From Pseudomonadota bacterium (lineage in GTDB: Bacteria > Desulfobacterota > Desulfovibrionia > Desulfovibrionales > Desulfovibrionaceae), in the NCBI GenBank assembly GCA_023460395.1, contig JAEWQB010000025.1, forward strand, positions 10,282 through 74,281: DNA of 64,000 nt, in the 5' to 3' direction. The translations under genes were made by a program, and so were the position numbers. Positions 16,467 through 24,602 of the stretch are shown here, piece after piece. The notes under the pieces were generated by a model. It did not search any database, was not told the DNA's origin, and saw nothing but the letters and a program-made list of their open reading frames with translations. Numbering within the stretch: the stretch's first letter is position 1; each line of letters starts with the position of its first letter.

Positions 16467-16700
16467 CTAAATATCCATATTGGCGAACAGACCCACGAGG
16501 TATTCCGGCAGTTCTGTCTGGGCTTCTGCCGTCTGCACTTTGGCGGGGTATTGCTCGACAATACGCATGGACATGAAGTAGCGCATGAGCAGGTCGTCCG
16601 TTACGGTGATGCGTCTTCCGGTGCGAATTTGTTCCGCAAACGCTTCCATAAGGATACGCCGTCCTTCAAATTTGGTGAGATCAGAGCGGATAACTGCCAT
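16467..16700 (-). CDS. Small hypothetical protein, partner of the AMIN-domain gene
   Basis: 77-aa soluble protein of unknown function. It is predicted mostly helical (LTKFEGRRILMEAFAEQIR, then DDLLMRYFMSMRIVEQ), with no cysteine, signal peptide or known motif. The purine-rich GGGGGAAG lies 6 bases before its ATG, a strong ribosome site that supports a real gene. It lies 33 bases downstream of the AMIN-domain gene on the same strand and is probably co-transcribed with it. A regulatory or adaptor role would be a guess. Confidence 0.65.
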   Translation of the reverse strand: MAVIRSDLTKFEGRRILMEAFAEQIRTGRRITVTDDLLMRYFMSMRIVEQYPAKVQTAEAQTELPEYLVGLFANMDI

Positions 16701-16733
16701 GCAAACTTCCCCCTTTCCGGTGAACCGGAAATG

Positions 16734-17183
16734 TTATTCGCGAATGGAGCGGGCGCTAATAGCGATGCAGAACAGGTTGTATTCGTCGTTGAAAGACGGT
16801 TTTACCATATAATTATAGCGGGGGTCTAAATCAAGAACCACACGCAGACGCTGCTCTTTTTCGGTGTGCCCGGTGCGCACTTGGTGAATGAAGGTGCCGT
16901 TTACGTCATAGGTTGCCTTGCCCTTCCATTGCGCAACAGGTTGCACGTCGAAGAAAACACGGGGTTTCTCCGCATCGTCAATGGTGCTGAGTTCAGGAAC
17001 ATAGGGTTCGCTGAAGTCAAGGCAGAGCAGCTCGCCATCGCCTTCTCTGGTGACACCTATGTTTTTTACGGTCAGCGGTGCTTGCTGTTTACCGTTTTTT
17101 GCCATGGCGGGCACAGAGGATAACGCGCCGAAACAGATTGCCAGAAGGCAGATCGCCAGCAGGCGGGAAAGGGCATACTTCAT
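16734..17183 (-). CDS. Exported AMIN-domain protein
   Basis: 149-aa exported protein. Residues 1-28 form a signal peptide ending AMA. The mature part is essentially one AMIN domain: VKNIGVTREGDGELLCLDFSEPYVPE, a PRVFFDV strand, then a turn HQVRTGHTEKEQRLRVVLDLDP. AMIN domains bind peptidoglycan and localise periplasmic proteins such as AmiC amidases and PilQ secretins. Here no catalytic domain follows, so it is an orphan targeting or structural module. AGGAG precedes the ATG. The small gene at 16467 follows after 33 bases. Confidence 0.75.
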   Translation of the reverse strand: MKYALSRLLAICLLAICFGALSSVPAMAKNGKQQAPLTVKNIGVTREGDGELLCLDFSEPYVPELSTIDDAEKPRVFFDVQPVAQWKGKATYDVNGTFIHQVRTGHTEKEQRLRVVLDLDPRYNYMVKPSFNDEYNLFCIAISARSIRE

Positions 17184-17302
17184 GGGTATTCTCCTGAATG
17201 CTCCTTTCCACTATGAAGGAAAGTGCGCAAAAAGCAAAGTGGTGGCGCATGATTCCTTTTTACTCACCGTCAGCGTGTCCCGCCGTAAGGGGCACCGGGG
17301 CA

Positions 17303-19273
17303 CTATTGCGGGGTTGTTGTTTCCGGGAGCATGTCTATGGAATCTGCCTCTGCCGGGGCAGAGGGGGCGGATTCCGTAGGCAGCAGCATGGAAACCGCGC
17401 AAGCTCCGGGACCGCTGTGGCAGCCGAGCACGGGCGACGCGGGAAGAATAAATAACGGAGCCACGCCGAATTCCCGTTCGATGCGTTGGGCATAGCGCTC
17501 TGCGGTTGCCGGTGCGGCAACGTGCGTTACCGTGAAGAGCGGAGGAGTTGTCGTTCCCGCTACCTCGCGGTGAAGCAGGGCGAAGAGGCGTTCTTCCGCG
17601 CGGCGTGGGCCAAAGGCTTTGGCAACCACGGAAAGCTTGCCCTCTTCTCTGGGGTCAAAGGTAAGTACGGGTTTGATATTGAGCAAGCGGGCCAGAGCGC
17701 CTTGTCCCCGGCTCATACGCCCACCGCGCACGGCGAATTCAAGAGTGTCCATGGAAACAAAGACGTGCAGGTTCCGCTTGTCTTCTTCCGCGAGACGCGT
17801 GATTTCTTCCGCGCCCATACCCGCGCGGGCACGTTGCGCGGCCTGAAGAACAAGCAGGCCCAGTCCGCCTGTCAGGCTGCCGGAATCCATGGTGCGGGGC
17901 GTTTCCCACACGGTCTTCGCCAGATTGGCGGAGGATTGCAATGTGCCGCTGTAGCGTGCCATAACGTGCAGGGCCGCAACTTCGTGAAAATGTTCGCGCA
18001 TGCCTTCATATGCGGCGCGAACGTCGCTGGGGGCGGGTTGCGAGGTGCGGGCGGAGTCGGATTCAGCCAGCCGGGCGTTAAAGGCGTCCGGCGAAATGGT
18101 CATTCCGTCAATATGCTCCTCATCATCCAGATACAGGCGCAGCGGAACAACCCGGATATCATATTTAGTGAGAAGCGTTTCCGGCAGGTCGCATGTGGAG
18201 TCGGTAAGAATACCGGTGCGTTGGTAAGGCTCGTCGAGCAGCCGCCGGTGCTGTTCAAGCATGTTTTCCGCTTTACGGCAGGTAACCGTGCCGTAGCGTT
18301 CCGCTATGGCGAAGACCTGCTCCGGTTCGTTGGTGTGTACGTGCACACGCACGCGGTCCCCAGTGCCAGCCACGATAAGGCTGTCTCCCATGGCGGAAAG
18401 TTCCGCGCGCAGAGCGGCGGTGCTGTTCTCTTGCGCCGCATCATGTACGGTGCCGGATGCGTCCAGAGACAGGGCGGCGTCTGTACCGTGTTCCGGCGTC
18501 TCCCGGCAGATCAGGCATTCCGTGCAGTAGAGGAATTCTAGTGAATCAACTTGCACGCGGTCTTGAACCCGATTCGCCGACACAGATTCGTGAAGCAGGG
18601 CAGTATTGTTCAGGGCATCGGCGGGCCAGCCTTTTAGTGAACCGCGCTCGGTGAACTCCACAATGCCTTCCAGCAAGTAAACAAATCCCAGACCGCCCGC
18701 GTCCACCACATCCGCCTTCTTTAGTGAGGCAAGCCGCATGGTGGTGGAACGAACCGATTGCTTCGCTTGCTCCAGCGAATCGTTCAGGAGTTCGTGAAAA
18801 TTTTGGTAGCGGTGGCGGTTATCGCGTAAGTGGGTGGCCCAATCGTTGATGACGGTCAGAATAGTACCGTCTTTGGGGTCAGATATGGCCTCGCGGGCGC
18901 GTCTGGCGGCAGTGGTTGCCGCATTTACAAAGTCGTTGGGAGTGACGCGGCGCAGCCCTTTTACGCCTTCCGAAAACCCGCACAGGAACTGGGCCAGTAT
19001 AACCCCGGAATTGCCACGTGCGCTCATGAGCGCCGATTCGGCAATAATATCACTCATTTTACCTATGGACCGCTCCACCGACTGGGTAGAGCGGGTAACG
19101 ATATTGCGCATGGTTCCGGCCATGTTGCTGCCGGTGTCACCGTCCGGCACGGGGAACACATTAATATCGTTCAGGTGCCCGTGTTTTTCCACAAGGCGGT
19201 GAGTGGCGGCCTGCAGAACGCGCATAAAGCGCGTGCCATCCAGATACTGAATCCGGTTCGGAAGATGCTTCAC
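17303..19273 (-). CDS. FakA-FakB-like fusion: DhaL kinase domain plus DegV fatty-acid-binding domain
   Basis: 656-aa protein joining two parts that are usually separate. Residues 1-200 are a DhaL/Dak2 kinase domain with the Mg-ATP motif NDINVFPVPDGDTGSNM and SARGNSGVIL. A middle region (about 240-340) has a cysteine pair region (YCTECLIC) and RVRVHVHTNEP, as in FakA. From about residue 353 to the end is a DegV (EDD) domain with TDSTCDLP, TSQPAPSDV and GCHSGPGA, the lipid-binding motifs of FakB. Fatty acid kinase activates exogenous fatty acids as acyl phosphates, so one chain could bind and phosphorylate. GTG at 19273 is chosen because AAGGGG lies just upstream; a TTG at 19294 lacks a ribosome site. 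Confidence 0.88.
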   Translation of the reverse strand: MKHLPNRIQYLDGTRFMRVLQAATHRLVEKHGHLNDINVFPVPDGDTGSNMAGTMRNIVTRSTQSVERSIGKMSDIIAESALMSARGNSGVILAQFLCGFSEGVKGLRRVTPNDFVNAATTAARRAREAISDPKDGTILTVINDWATHLRDNRHRYQNFHELLNDSLEQAKQSVRSTTMRLASLKKADVVDAGGLGFVYLLEGIVEFTERGSLKGWPADALNNTALLHESVSANRVQDRVQVDSLEFLYCTECLICRETPEHGTDAALSLDASGTVHDAAQENSTAALRAELSAMGDSLIVAGTGDRVRVHVHTNEPEQVFAIAERYGTVTCRKAENMLEQHRRLLDEPYQRTGILTDSTCDLPETLLTKYDIRVVPLRLYLDDEEHIDGMTISPDAFNARLAESDSARTSQPAPSDVRAAYEGMREHFHEVAALHVMARYSGTLQSSANLAKTVWETPRTMDSGSLTGGLGLLVLQAAQRARAGMGAEEITRLAEEDKRNLHVFVSMDTLEFAVRGGRMSRGQGALARLLNIKPVLTFDPREEGKLSVVAKAFGPRRAEERLFALLHREVAGTTTPPLFTVTHVAAPATAERYAQRIEREFGVAPLFILPASPVLGCHSGPGACAVSMLLPTESAPSAPAEADSIDMLPETTTPQ

Positions 19274-19328
19274 GAAAATCCCCTTGCCGCGCAAAGTGTC
19301 TCAGGTTGTTGTGGCGCGTGGCAAGGCA

Positions 19329-19357
19329 GATATAATGAAGAAAATCATGTAGGGCAA
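19329..19357 (-). promoter_or_regulatory. Candidate sigma-70 promoter of the FakA-FakB-like gene
   Basis: On the minus strand TTGCCC (19357-19352) and TATATC (19334-19329) are separated by 17 bases. The -10 box ends about 55 bases upstream of the chosen start codon. Confidence 0.5.
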
Positions 19358-19540
19358 GGGTGCGCATGCCCTCTTTTTATCGATTTCAGAATAGTGGAGG
19401 GCTGTTGCGTGATGGATAGTTCAAGTTCTGCTCCCGCAGCTTGAAGAAATGCGGTGTCGGGCTATCTCAAAAGAAGGCACTTTATGGAACAGGCGGATTG
19501 AATTTTGTGGGCAGCCTGTCTTGCTATGCGCGCAAGATGG

Positions 19541-20749
19541 TTACAGGCCGGAAAGTTCGTCAGTCCGCGCCGTCTGACGAAGCGGTGTTGCTGGCGGCTT
19601 CATCCAGAACAGCGTGACGCAGAGCATGACGACAGCCAGTGCTGCGCCACCTGCGTATACGCCGGAGAATCCGCCCAGCCAGAAAAGAGGAGTAAAGGCC
19701 AGCGGCGCAATGGTCTGGGCAAGACGCAGCACCATACCATTTATAGCCATGACGGCGGCCCGTTGTTCCTGTGGGGCCAGCCCGGTCAGCAGGGTGGTGA
19801 GGTTGGGAAAGTTTAATCCCTGTGCCATGCCGAAGGTGCAGACCGGCAGCAGCAGCCACCAATATTCTGGAATAAAGGGCATAAGAAGCATGGCTACAAG
19901 ATACAGGGCATGCCCGAAGCAAAGCAGAGTGCGTTCGCTGAACCATGCGTTCAGCTTGCCCAACTGGGAAGAGGCGAGCGCAGTGGCTAACGAGGAAGAG
20001 GCATATAGCCCGCCAATGGCGGAAGGCGGCATGGAGAATCGCGAGTCTGCCAGCATGGGGAAGAAGGTGATCATGGGACCATACAGAATGCAGAACGTGA
20101 ACAGCGTGACAAGAAAAATGGATTTGGCCTGCGTGCTGGAAATAATGCCGAAGGTGGCACGGGCGTATTCCCGGAATCCTTGTGAAGTATGGTGTTCCGG
20201 GAGGTGCAGGTGGCGCAGCACCGCGTAACAGAGCGGCAGGGCAAGCGCTGGCAGCACGAAGGGGCAGTGCCAGCCTAATTCTCCCAGCAGGCCGCCAAGC
20301 GCGGGAAAGGCGGCTGTGCCCATGCCGAGAACGCCCGCCGTGTAGCCCATAATGCGGATTCGGTCACTGCCACTATATAGATCGCCGATAAGTGTGGTGT
20401 AGAGCACTCCCAGCGGCGCGGCTCCCATGCCCTGCAGAAAGCGTAGCGCGATAAGCGTATGCAGATTGTCAGCCAGACTGCATGCTGCCCCGGCCAGTCC
20501 GAAGACCAGCAGCGCGGGAATGAGCACTTTTTTGCGCCCGTAACGGTCTGCCAACACACCAGCCACAGGAGCGAGAAAGATGCCGGGCAAAGTGAACGCC
20601 GTAAGAATGAGGCTGACGGATTCCTGCGGAACCTGCATTTCCTTGGCGATGAGTGGTAAGACCGGCATGATGCTGGATACCCCCATGACCACCATGAGAG
20701 TTATGCCGAAAACAATAAGCAGGTTGTAGCGGGCGGGGGTGCGGGGCAA
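19541..20749 (-). CDS. MFS transporter, multidrug-efflux type
   Basis: 402-aa inner-membrane major facilitator with about 12 predicted helices. The loop motif GVLADRYGRKKVLI (residues 59-73) is the MFS motif A, and the family's loop-8/9 region is present. An N-terminal SSIMPVLPLIAKEM stretch is typical of drug:H+ antiporters of 12-TM type; the substrate cannot be deduced. The start is weak: the only in-frame start before the first helix is a TTG at 20749, just after a stop codon upstream, without a clear ribosome site. It runs on the same strand as the Fak-like gene but 246 bases upstream, and a promoter lies between. Confidence 0.82.
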   Translation of the reverse strand: MPRTPARYNLLIVFGITLMVVMGVSSIMPVLPLIAKEMQVPQESVSLILTAFTLPGIFLAPVAGVLADRYGRKKVLIPALLVFGLAGAACSLADNLHTLIALRFLQGMGAAPLGVLYTTLIGDLYSGSDRIRIMGYTAGVLGMGTAAFPALGGLLGELGWHCPFVLPALALPLCYAVLRHLHLPEHHTSQGFREYARATFGIISSTQAKSIFLVTLFTFCILYGPMITFFPMLADSRFSMPPSAIGGLYASSSLATALASSQLGKLNAWFSERTLLCFGHALYLVAMLLMPFIPEYWWLLLPVCTFGMAQGLNFPNLTTLLTGLAPQEQRAAVMAINGMVLRLAQTIAPLAFTPLFWLGGFSGVYAGGAALAVVMLCVTLFWMKPPATPLRQTARTDELSGL

Positions 20750-20998
20750 TGGCTGGCTCGTGGGAAAAAGTTACGTTAAGGCAAGGTTGTGTTGTAGTGC
20801 GGGGGAGCGGGAGCGTCAAGCCGTGGTTGAAAAAGAAGCTGCTCCCTCTGCGGACGGGACAAGGGCCGGAGGGGAACATGCCGGTAGTTTGGTTGCCTTG
20901 CATGAGGGGACGCTGTATGGTTTCCCCGAAGCGCTGCACGATGCGGATTGGTCCGTGTTGTCGGGAATTGTTGGAAAAGTTGTACTGGAGCTGCCACT

Positions 20999-21160
20999 AT
21001 GTCGGAAGAACGGCGGATTCGCTGTCCCTATTGCCAGAAGGTCTTCAAGCTCAAAGTAAGACCGATGGGGGATTCGCAGAAATGCGTTAGTATGTTGTGT
21101 CCCTATTGTAAGGAAAGTCTTTCCGTCACGCGGGAAATGTTACTTTCTGGAGCACTTTGA
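20999..21160 (+). CDS. Mini zinc-ribbon protein (53 aa)
   Basis: 53-aa protein with CPYC (residues 9-12) and CPYC again (34-37) separated by a basic segment, so the four cysteines can bind one zinc; one further cysteine lies between. Such MJ0042-like mini ribbons are usually nucleic-acid or protein adaptors. The ATG at 20999 follows GGAG by about 9 bases. A longer in-frame version from 20948 lacks support. A strong terminator follows 27 bases later, so it is a single-gene unit. Function unknown. Confidence 0.7.
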   Translation: MSEERRIRCPYCQKVFKLKVRPMGDSQKCVSMLCPYCKESLSVTREMLLSGAL

Positions 21161-21187
21161 AAACGTAAGCGGACTATGTGTTCCGCA

Positions 21188-21226
21188 ATCGCCCCCCAGT
21201 ATTGTTTACCGGGGGGCGATTTTTTT
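21188..21226 (+). terminator. Rho-independent terminator after the mini zinc-ribbon gene
   Basis: A 10-bp stem (ATCGCCCCCC, 21188-21197, with GGGGGGCGAT, 21211-21220), a 13-base loop and a following T-rich run. Confidence 0.9.
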
Positions 21227-21552
21227 ATTTGTAGCCGTCATAATCGGGGCATGCGCATCAGTTTTCATCTGTAGTCGATTCTCAGCGAGTGTGTGTGTTT
21301 TCTTTTCTCGTTCGACGCCACAAAACAGCCATCCGGTTTTCACAGAATCGTAACAATTATCAGGCACAAGGGGGACACTTCAGGTGGATAGGGGGGCGCT
21401 ATGAATAACAGGGGCGTACTGGACTGCGCCTTGTGAAATTCATTGGTGAACCGCCGCATTCTCCCGGAAGGGAATGTCCTGCGTGCCTGTCGCGGGGCGC
21501 ATCAAGGCGTGTGTGACAAAGCATATGTAACATTGCGGTAACGGGAGCACTC
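21227..21552. other. Intergenic region upstream of the PAS chemoreceptor
   Basis: 326 bases with no supported gene. A tiny 11-codon frame begins at 21402, but it has no homologous features. The chemoreceptor promoter should lie here; I found no clear sigma-54 or sigma-28 box. Confidence 0.5.
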
Positions 21553-23967
21553 ATGCTGTTGCGGACAAAGATTATGGTCTTTTGCATGGTCATCGGGGTG
21601 TTACCCCTTCTGGGGATGGGGATTTACAGCGTGCAAACCGCTTCCAGCAGTTTGGAAAAAGCTGCGGTTTCCCAGTTGGAGGCCGTGCGGGACGTACAGC
21701 GGGAGAGCTTGCTCGCGCTCACAGCGCGGTGGCGGGCGGAAACTGTCATTTTTTCCCAAGTTAAAGAAGTCTACAACGCCATAGGTATGTTGCGCGATTT
21801 TTCATACGGTCGGGTGCATGAGGGCGAGCGCATGCCTCTGGATGAAGAATATGAGGGGTTATATGACTTTGTGAAGGCCGCGTTTATTCCCTTCGTCAAA
21901 GAGCTTGGTTTTGAAGACGCCCTGTTGCTGGATGATTACGGGCGGGTGCTCTTCTCCGTAGCGCGTGACCAAGATTTGGGAGAAGACATGGCGAAAGGGG
22001 CATATGCCAACAGCGGCCTCGCGCGGGCGTGGAAAGCCGCGGTGCAGGGTACCTTCGCCATGGTGGACGTAGAGCCGTATGCGCCCCTGAACGGGAAGCC
22101 CGCCGCGTTTATGGCGGCTCCGGTGTACAGTTACACGGGAGAGATTCTGGGAGTGGCGGCATTGCGGCTTCCTCTTAACGCGATCAACGATATCATCACG
22201 CAGCGCACGGGCATGGGAGAGACGGGGGAATCCTACCTTGTAGGACAGGACAGGCTGGTGCGTTTTCATTCCCGCGTAACGGAAGGCAATCAGACAGAAG
22301 CGGGTGCGCTTTCTGAGACGGGGCGGTGCGATACGAGCATTGTGGCAGCTGCGCTAAACGGGGAAGTCGGTGCGGCAGTGGCTATGGGGCAACGTGGCGA
22401 AGCCTGTGTGACTGCCTATGCTCCGCTGGAAACGGAGGGGGTTTCATGGGCACTGGTTTCAGAAATTTCCACAGCGGAAGCCTTTGCCCCGGTGCGGGGA
22501 CTGCGCATGGCTGTTCTTTTGCTGGGCATAGGAACGGCTGTGGCGGTAATGCTGATAACATGGGTATTTTTGCGGCGCACGATGGCAGTGCCCTTCAGGG
22601 GAATTTTGCAATATGTGCGAGCCGTTGCCGGGGGGAACCTGCACGCGCAGCCCCAAGGCGCGTTCCACGGCGAAATGGGCGAAGTGGTTCAGTCCACAGA
22701 GGCTATGGTGGGGCAACTCAAAGAGAAACTGGGATTTTCGGAAGGCATCCTTGGCGGCATGACACTCCCGGTTGTGGTGGTGGACGAAAACAACTGCGTG
22801 ATGTTTGTCAACCAGCATTTTCTGGTAATGATGGAGCTTGAGGGCGCTCCAGAGGCCTTCCGGGGGAAACCCGCCGCCATGTTGCTGCAACATCACGAAG
22901 GGGAGCAAGGCTCCACATCGTCCGCCATGCGGGATCAGCGCCCTGTGTTTAACGTGGAGCGCGAGTGGAGGACGGAAAAAGGCAACCCGCGCATTGTGCG
23001 CATAGACTGCGCGCCGCTATACGATTTAGACCGGCAGTTGATAGGAGCCATCGCGTTAGTCACGGACCTCACTGATATACGCACTAAGGAAGCGCACATC
23101 AGTCGGCAGAATAGCATGATGAATGAAGTTGCCGTACAGGCGGAACAAATTGCCGCCGACGTTTCCACTGAGGCCGAGGAGTTGTTCCGGCAGGTGGAGC
23201 ATGTGGGCGACGGAGCGCGGCAGCAGGTGAAACGACTGCAAGAGGCCATGGGTACGCTGGAAACTATGAATAAAGATTTGCAGGAGTCGGCGAAATACGC
23301 TGAAGAGGCGGCCTCGGACGCGGACGCCGCCATGCGGCGGGCGGAAGAGGGAACCGGCGTTATGTCCCGCACCACAGCGGCTATGGCCCATGTACAGCAG
23401 CTTTCGCACACGCTTGGGGAAAGTATGCACCAGATGGGGGCACAGGCGGATGCTATTGGCGGAATTTTACGGGTTATCGGCGAAATTGCTGATCAAACGA
23501 ACTTGCTGGCGCTGAATGCCGCCATTGAAGCGGCGCGTGCCGGAGACGCCGGTCGCGGATTTGCCGTGGTGGCGGATGAAGTGCGCAAATTGGCTGAGCG
23601 CACCATGTCTGCCACAGGTGAAGTGGACGCCAGCGTCCGCGCCATGCAAACTGCGGCGCGGGATAATCTTACACACACAGATGCGGCAGTCCGCGCCGTG
23701 GCGGAAGGTAATGAACTCGTCACCGAATCGGGCCGTTCGCTGGACGCGATAGTGCAGCTTTCCGTCTCCATGGGAGAGCGTATCCAGCGTATTGCCACGT
23801 TAACGCGCGAACACTCTGAGCAGCATGGGCAGGTCACGCAGGTTGTAGAAGACATTCGCACCATAGCGGCGGAAACTGGCATTGGCATGACAGAGTCGGA
23901 GCAGGTGGTGCGCGGGCTTACCGAAAGTGCCCACCAGCTTAACGGGCTTATCGGGAAATTGCGGTAA
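21553..23967 (+). CDS. Methyl-accepting chemotaxis protein with Cache, HAMP and PAS domains
   Basis: 804-aa chemoreceptor. TM1 spans about residues 7-28. A large periplasmic sensor (30-315) has double-Cache character: ALLLDDYGRVLFSVARD, and VYSYTGEILGVAALRLPLNAI ending near 212. TM2 spans 318-340, followed by HAMP (about 342-395). A cytoplasmic PAS domain (about 396-510) contains VVVVDENNCVMFVNQHF. The rest is the methylation and signalling coiled coil with the hairpin tip containing DQTNLLALNAAIEAARAG. The PAS domain between HAMP and the signalling helices suggests a second, internal input such as redox state or a ligand. It ends 4 bases before the convergent ybeY stop. Confidence 0.92.
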   Translation: MLLRTKIMVFCMVIGVLPLLGMGIYSVQTASSSLEKAAVSQLEAVRDVQRESLLALTARWRAETVIFSQVKEVYNAIGMLRDFSYGRVHEGERMPLDEEYEGLYDFVKAAFIPFVKELGFEDALLLDDYGRVLFSVARDQDLGEDMAKGAYANSGLARAWKAAVQGTFAMVDVEPYAPLNGKPAAFMAAPVYSYTGEILGVAALRLPLNAINDIITQRTGMGETGESYLVGQDRLVRFHSRVTEGNQTEAGALSETGRCDTSIVAAALNGEVGAAVAMGQRGEACVTAYAPLETEGVSWALVSEISTAEAFAPVRGLRMAVLLLGIGTAVAVMLITWVFLRRTMAVPFRGILQYVRAVAGGNLHAQPQGAFHGEMGEVVQSTEAMVGQLKEKLGFSEGILGGMTLPVVVVDENNCVMFVNQHFLVMMELEGAPEAFRGKPAAMLLQHHEGEQGSTSSAMRDQRPVFNVEREWRTEKGNPRIVRIDCAPLYDLDRQLIGAIALVTDLTDIRTKEAHISRQNSMMNEVAVQAEQIAADVSTEAEELFRQVEHVGDGARQQVKRLQEAMGTLETMNKDLQESAKYAEEAASDADAAMRRAEEGTGVMSRTTAAMAHVQQLSHTLGESMHQMGAQADAIGGILRVIGEIADQTNLLALNAAIEAARAGDAGRGFAVVADEVRKLAERTMSATGEVDASVRAMQTAARDNLTHTDAAVRAVAEGNELVTESGRSLDAIVQLSVSMGERIQRIATLTREHSEQHGQVTQVVEDIRTIAAETGIGMTESEQVVRGLTESAHQLNGLIGKLR

Positions 23968-23971
23968 CGGG

Positions 23972-24601
23972 CTAACCGTTTGTGGCGGGCAGCACCGTTT
24001 GGGCTGCTCGCACAGCCAGATCGGTGAGGGCAGACATTTCCTCTCCGTGATCGTATCCGGCGAGGTGCAGTGTGCCGTGGGCCAGCAACCGGATGAGATG
24101 TTCCGCAGGGTCTTGATGGTAAAGCATCGCCTCCCGCACGGCAGTTTCCACGGACAAAGAGAGTTCGCCCATGTGCCATGGCACGTCATCTGTGCTGGCG
24201 GCGCCCGGAATGTTTGACGGGGGTAGTACAGCGTGTGCTCTGTATCTATCTGATATATCTGTTAAATCATAAATTCTCGGTGTGTCCGTTATCTTCGCCG
24301 TTTCCTCTTCCCACGCCGTGCCGGAAAACTGAGGCAGCGGCACGGCATCCGGCTCCCGCGCGGGAAAAGAGAGAACGTTTGTGGGACCGTGGCAGCCAAG
24401 AAAAGCGGCATTTTGTTCCGCAATCTGCGCATCATCCACCAGAGAAAGGTCGATCGACGCATCTGCGTGACCAACGGCCCGGCAGATCTCTCGCAAAACC
24501 GCGCGTAATTCCGGGCGGGAAAGCGGTAACTGCCAGCGCATCCCGGAAACGTCATTGATGCAGATGCAGGTCATGGTAGCATGGTCAGTGCCATCGTTCA
24601 T
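23972..24601 (-). CDS. ybeY: Endoribonuclease YbeY with an internal insertion
   Basis: 209-aa metal-dependent RNase for 16S rRNA 3' maturation and ribosome quality control. The zinc-binding motif HGTLHLAGYDH gives H175, H179 and H185. The family motif PTNVLSFP is at 73-80. Typical YbeY proteins are about 150-170 aa; here an extra segment (about 88-140) separates that motif from MGELSLS. The start ATG at 24601 lies one base after the pgpH stop; an in-frame ATG ten codons later is an alternative. The order phoH-pgpH-ybeY is a common bacterial operon. Confidence 0.9.
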   Translation of the reverse strand: MNDGTDHATMTCICINDVSGMRWQLPLSRPELRAVLREICRAVGHADASIDLSLVDDAQIAEQNAAFLGCHGPTNVLSFPAREPDAVPLPQFSGTAWEEETAKITDTPRIYDLTDISDRYRAHAVLPPSNIPGAASTDDVPWHMGELSLSVETAVREAMLYHQDPAEHLIRLLAHGTLHLAGYDHGEEMSALTDLAVRAAQTVLPATNG

Positions 24602-24602
24602 G

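Noticed and set aside
20739..21059. 106-aa plus-strand frame overlapping the mini zinc-ribbon gene
   Set aside because: It overlaps the better supported zinc-ribbon start, has no ribosome site, and lacks a conserved motif.
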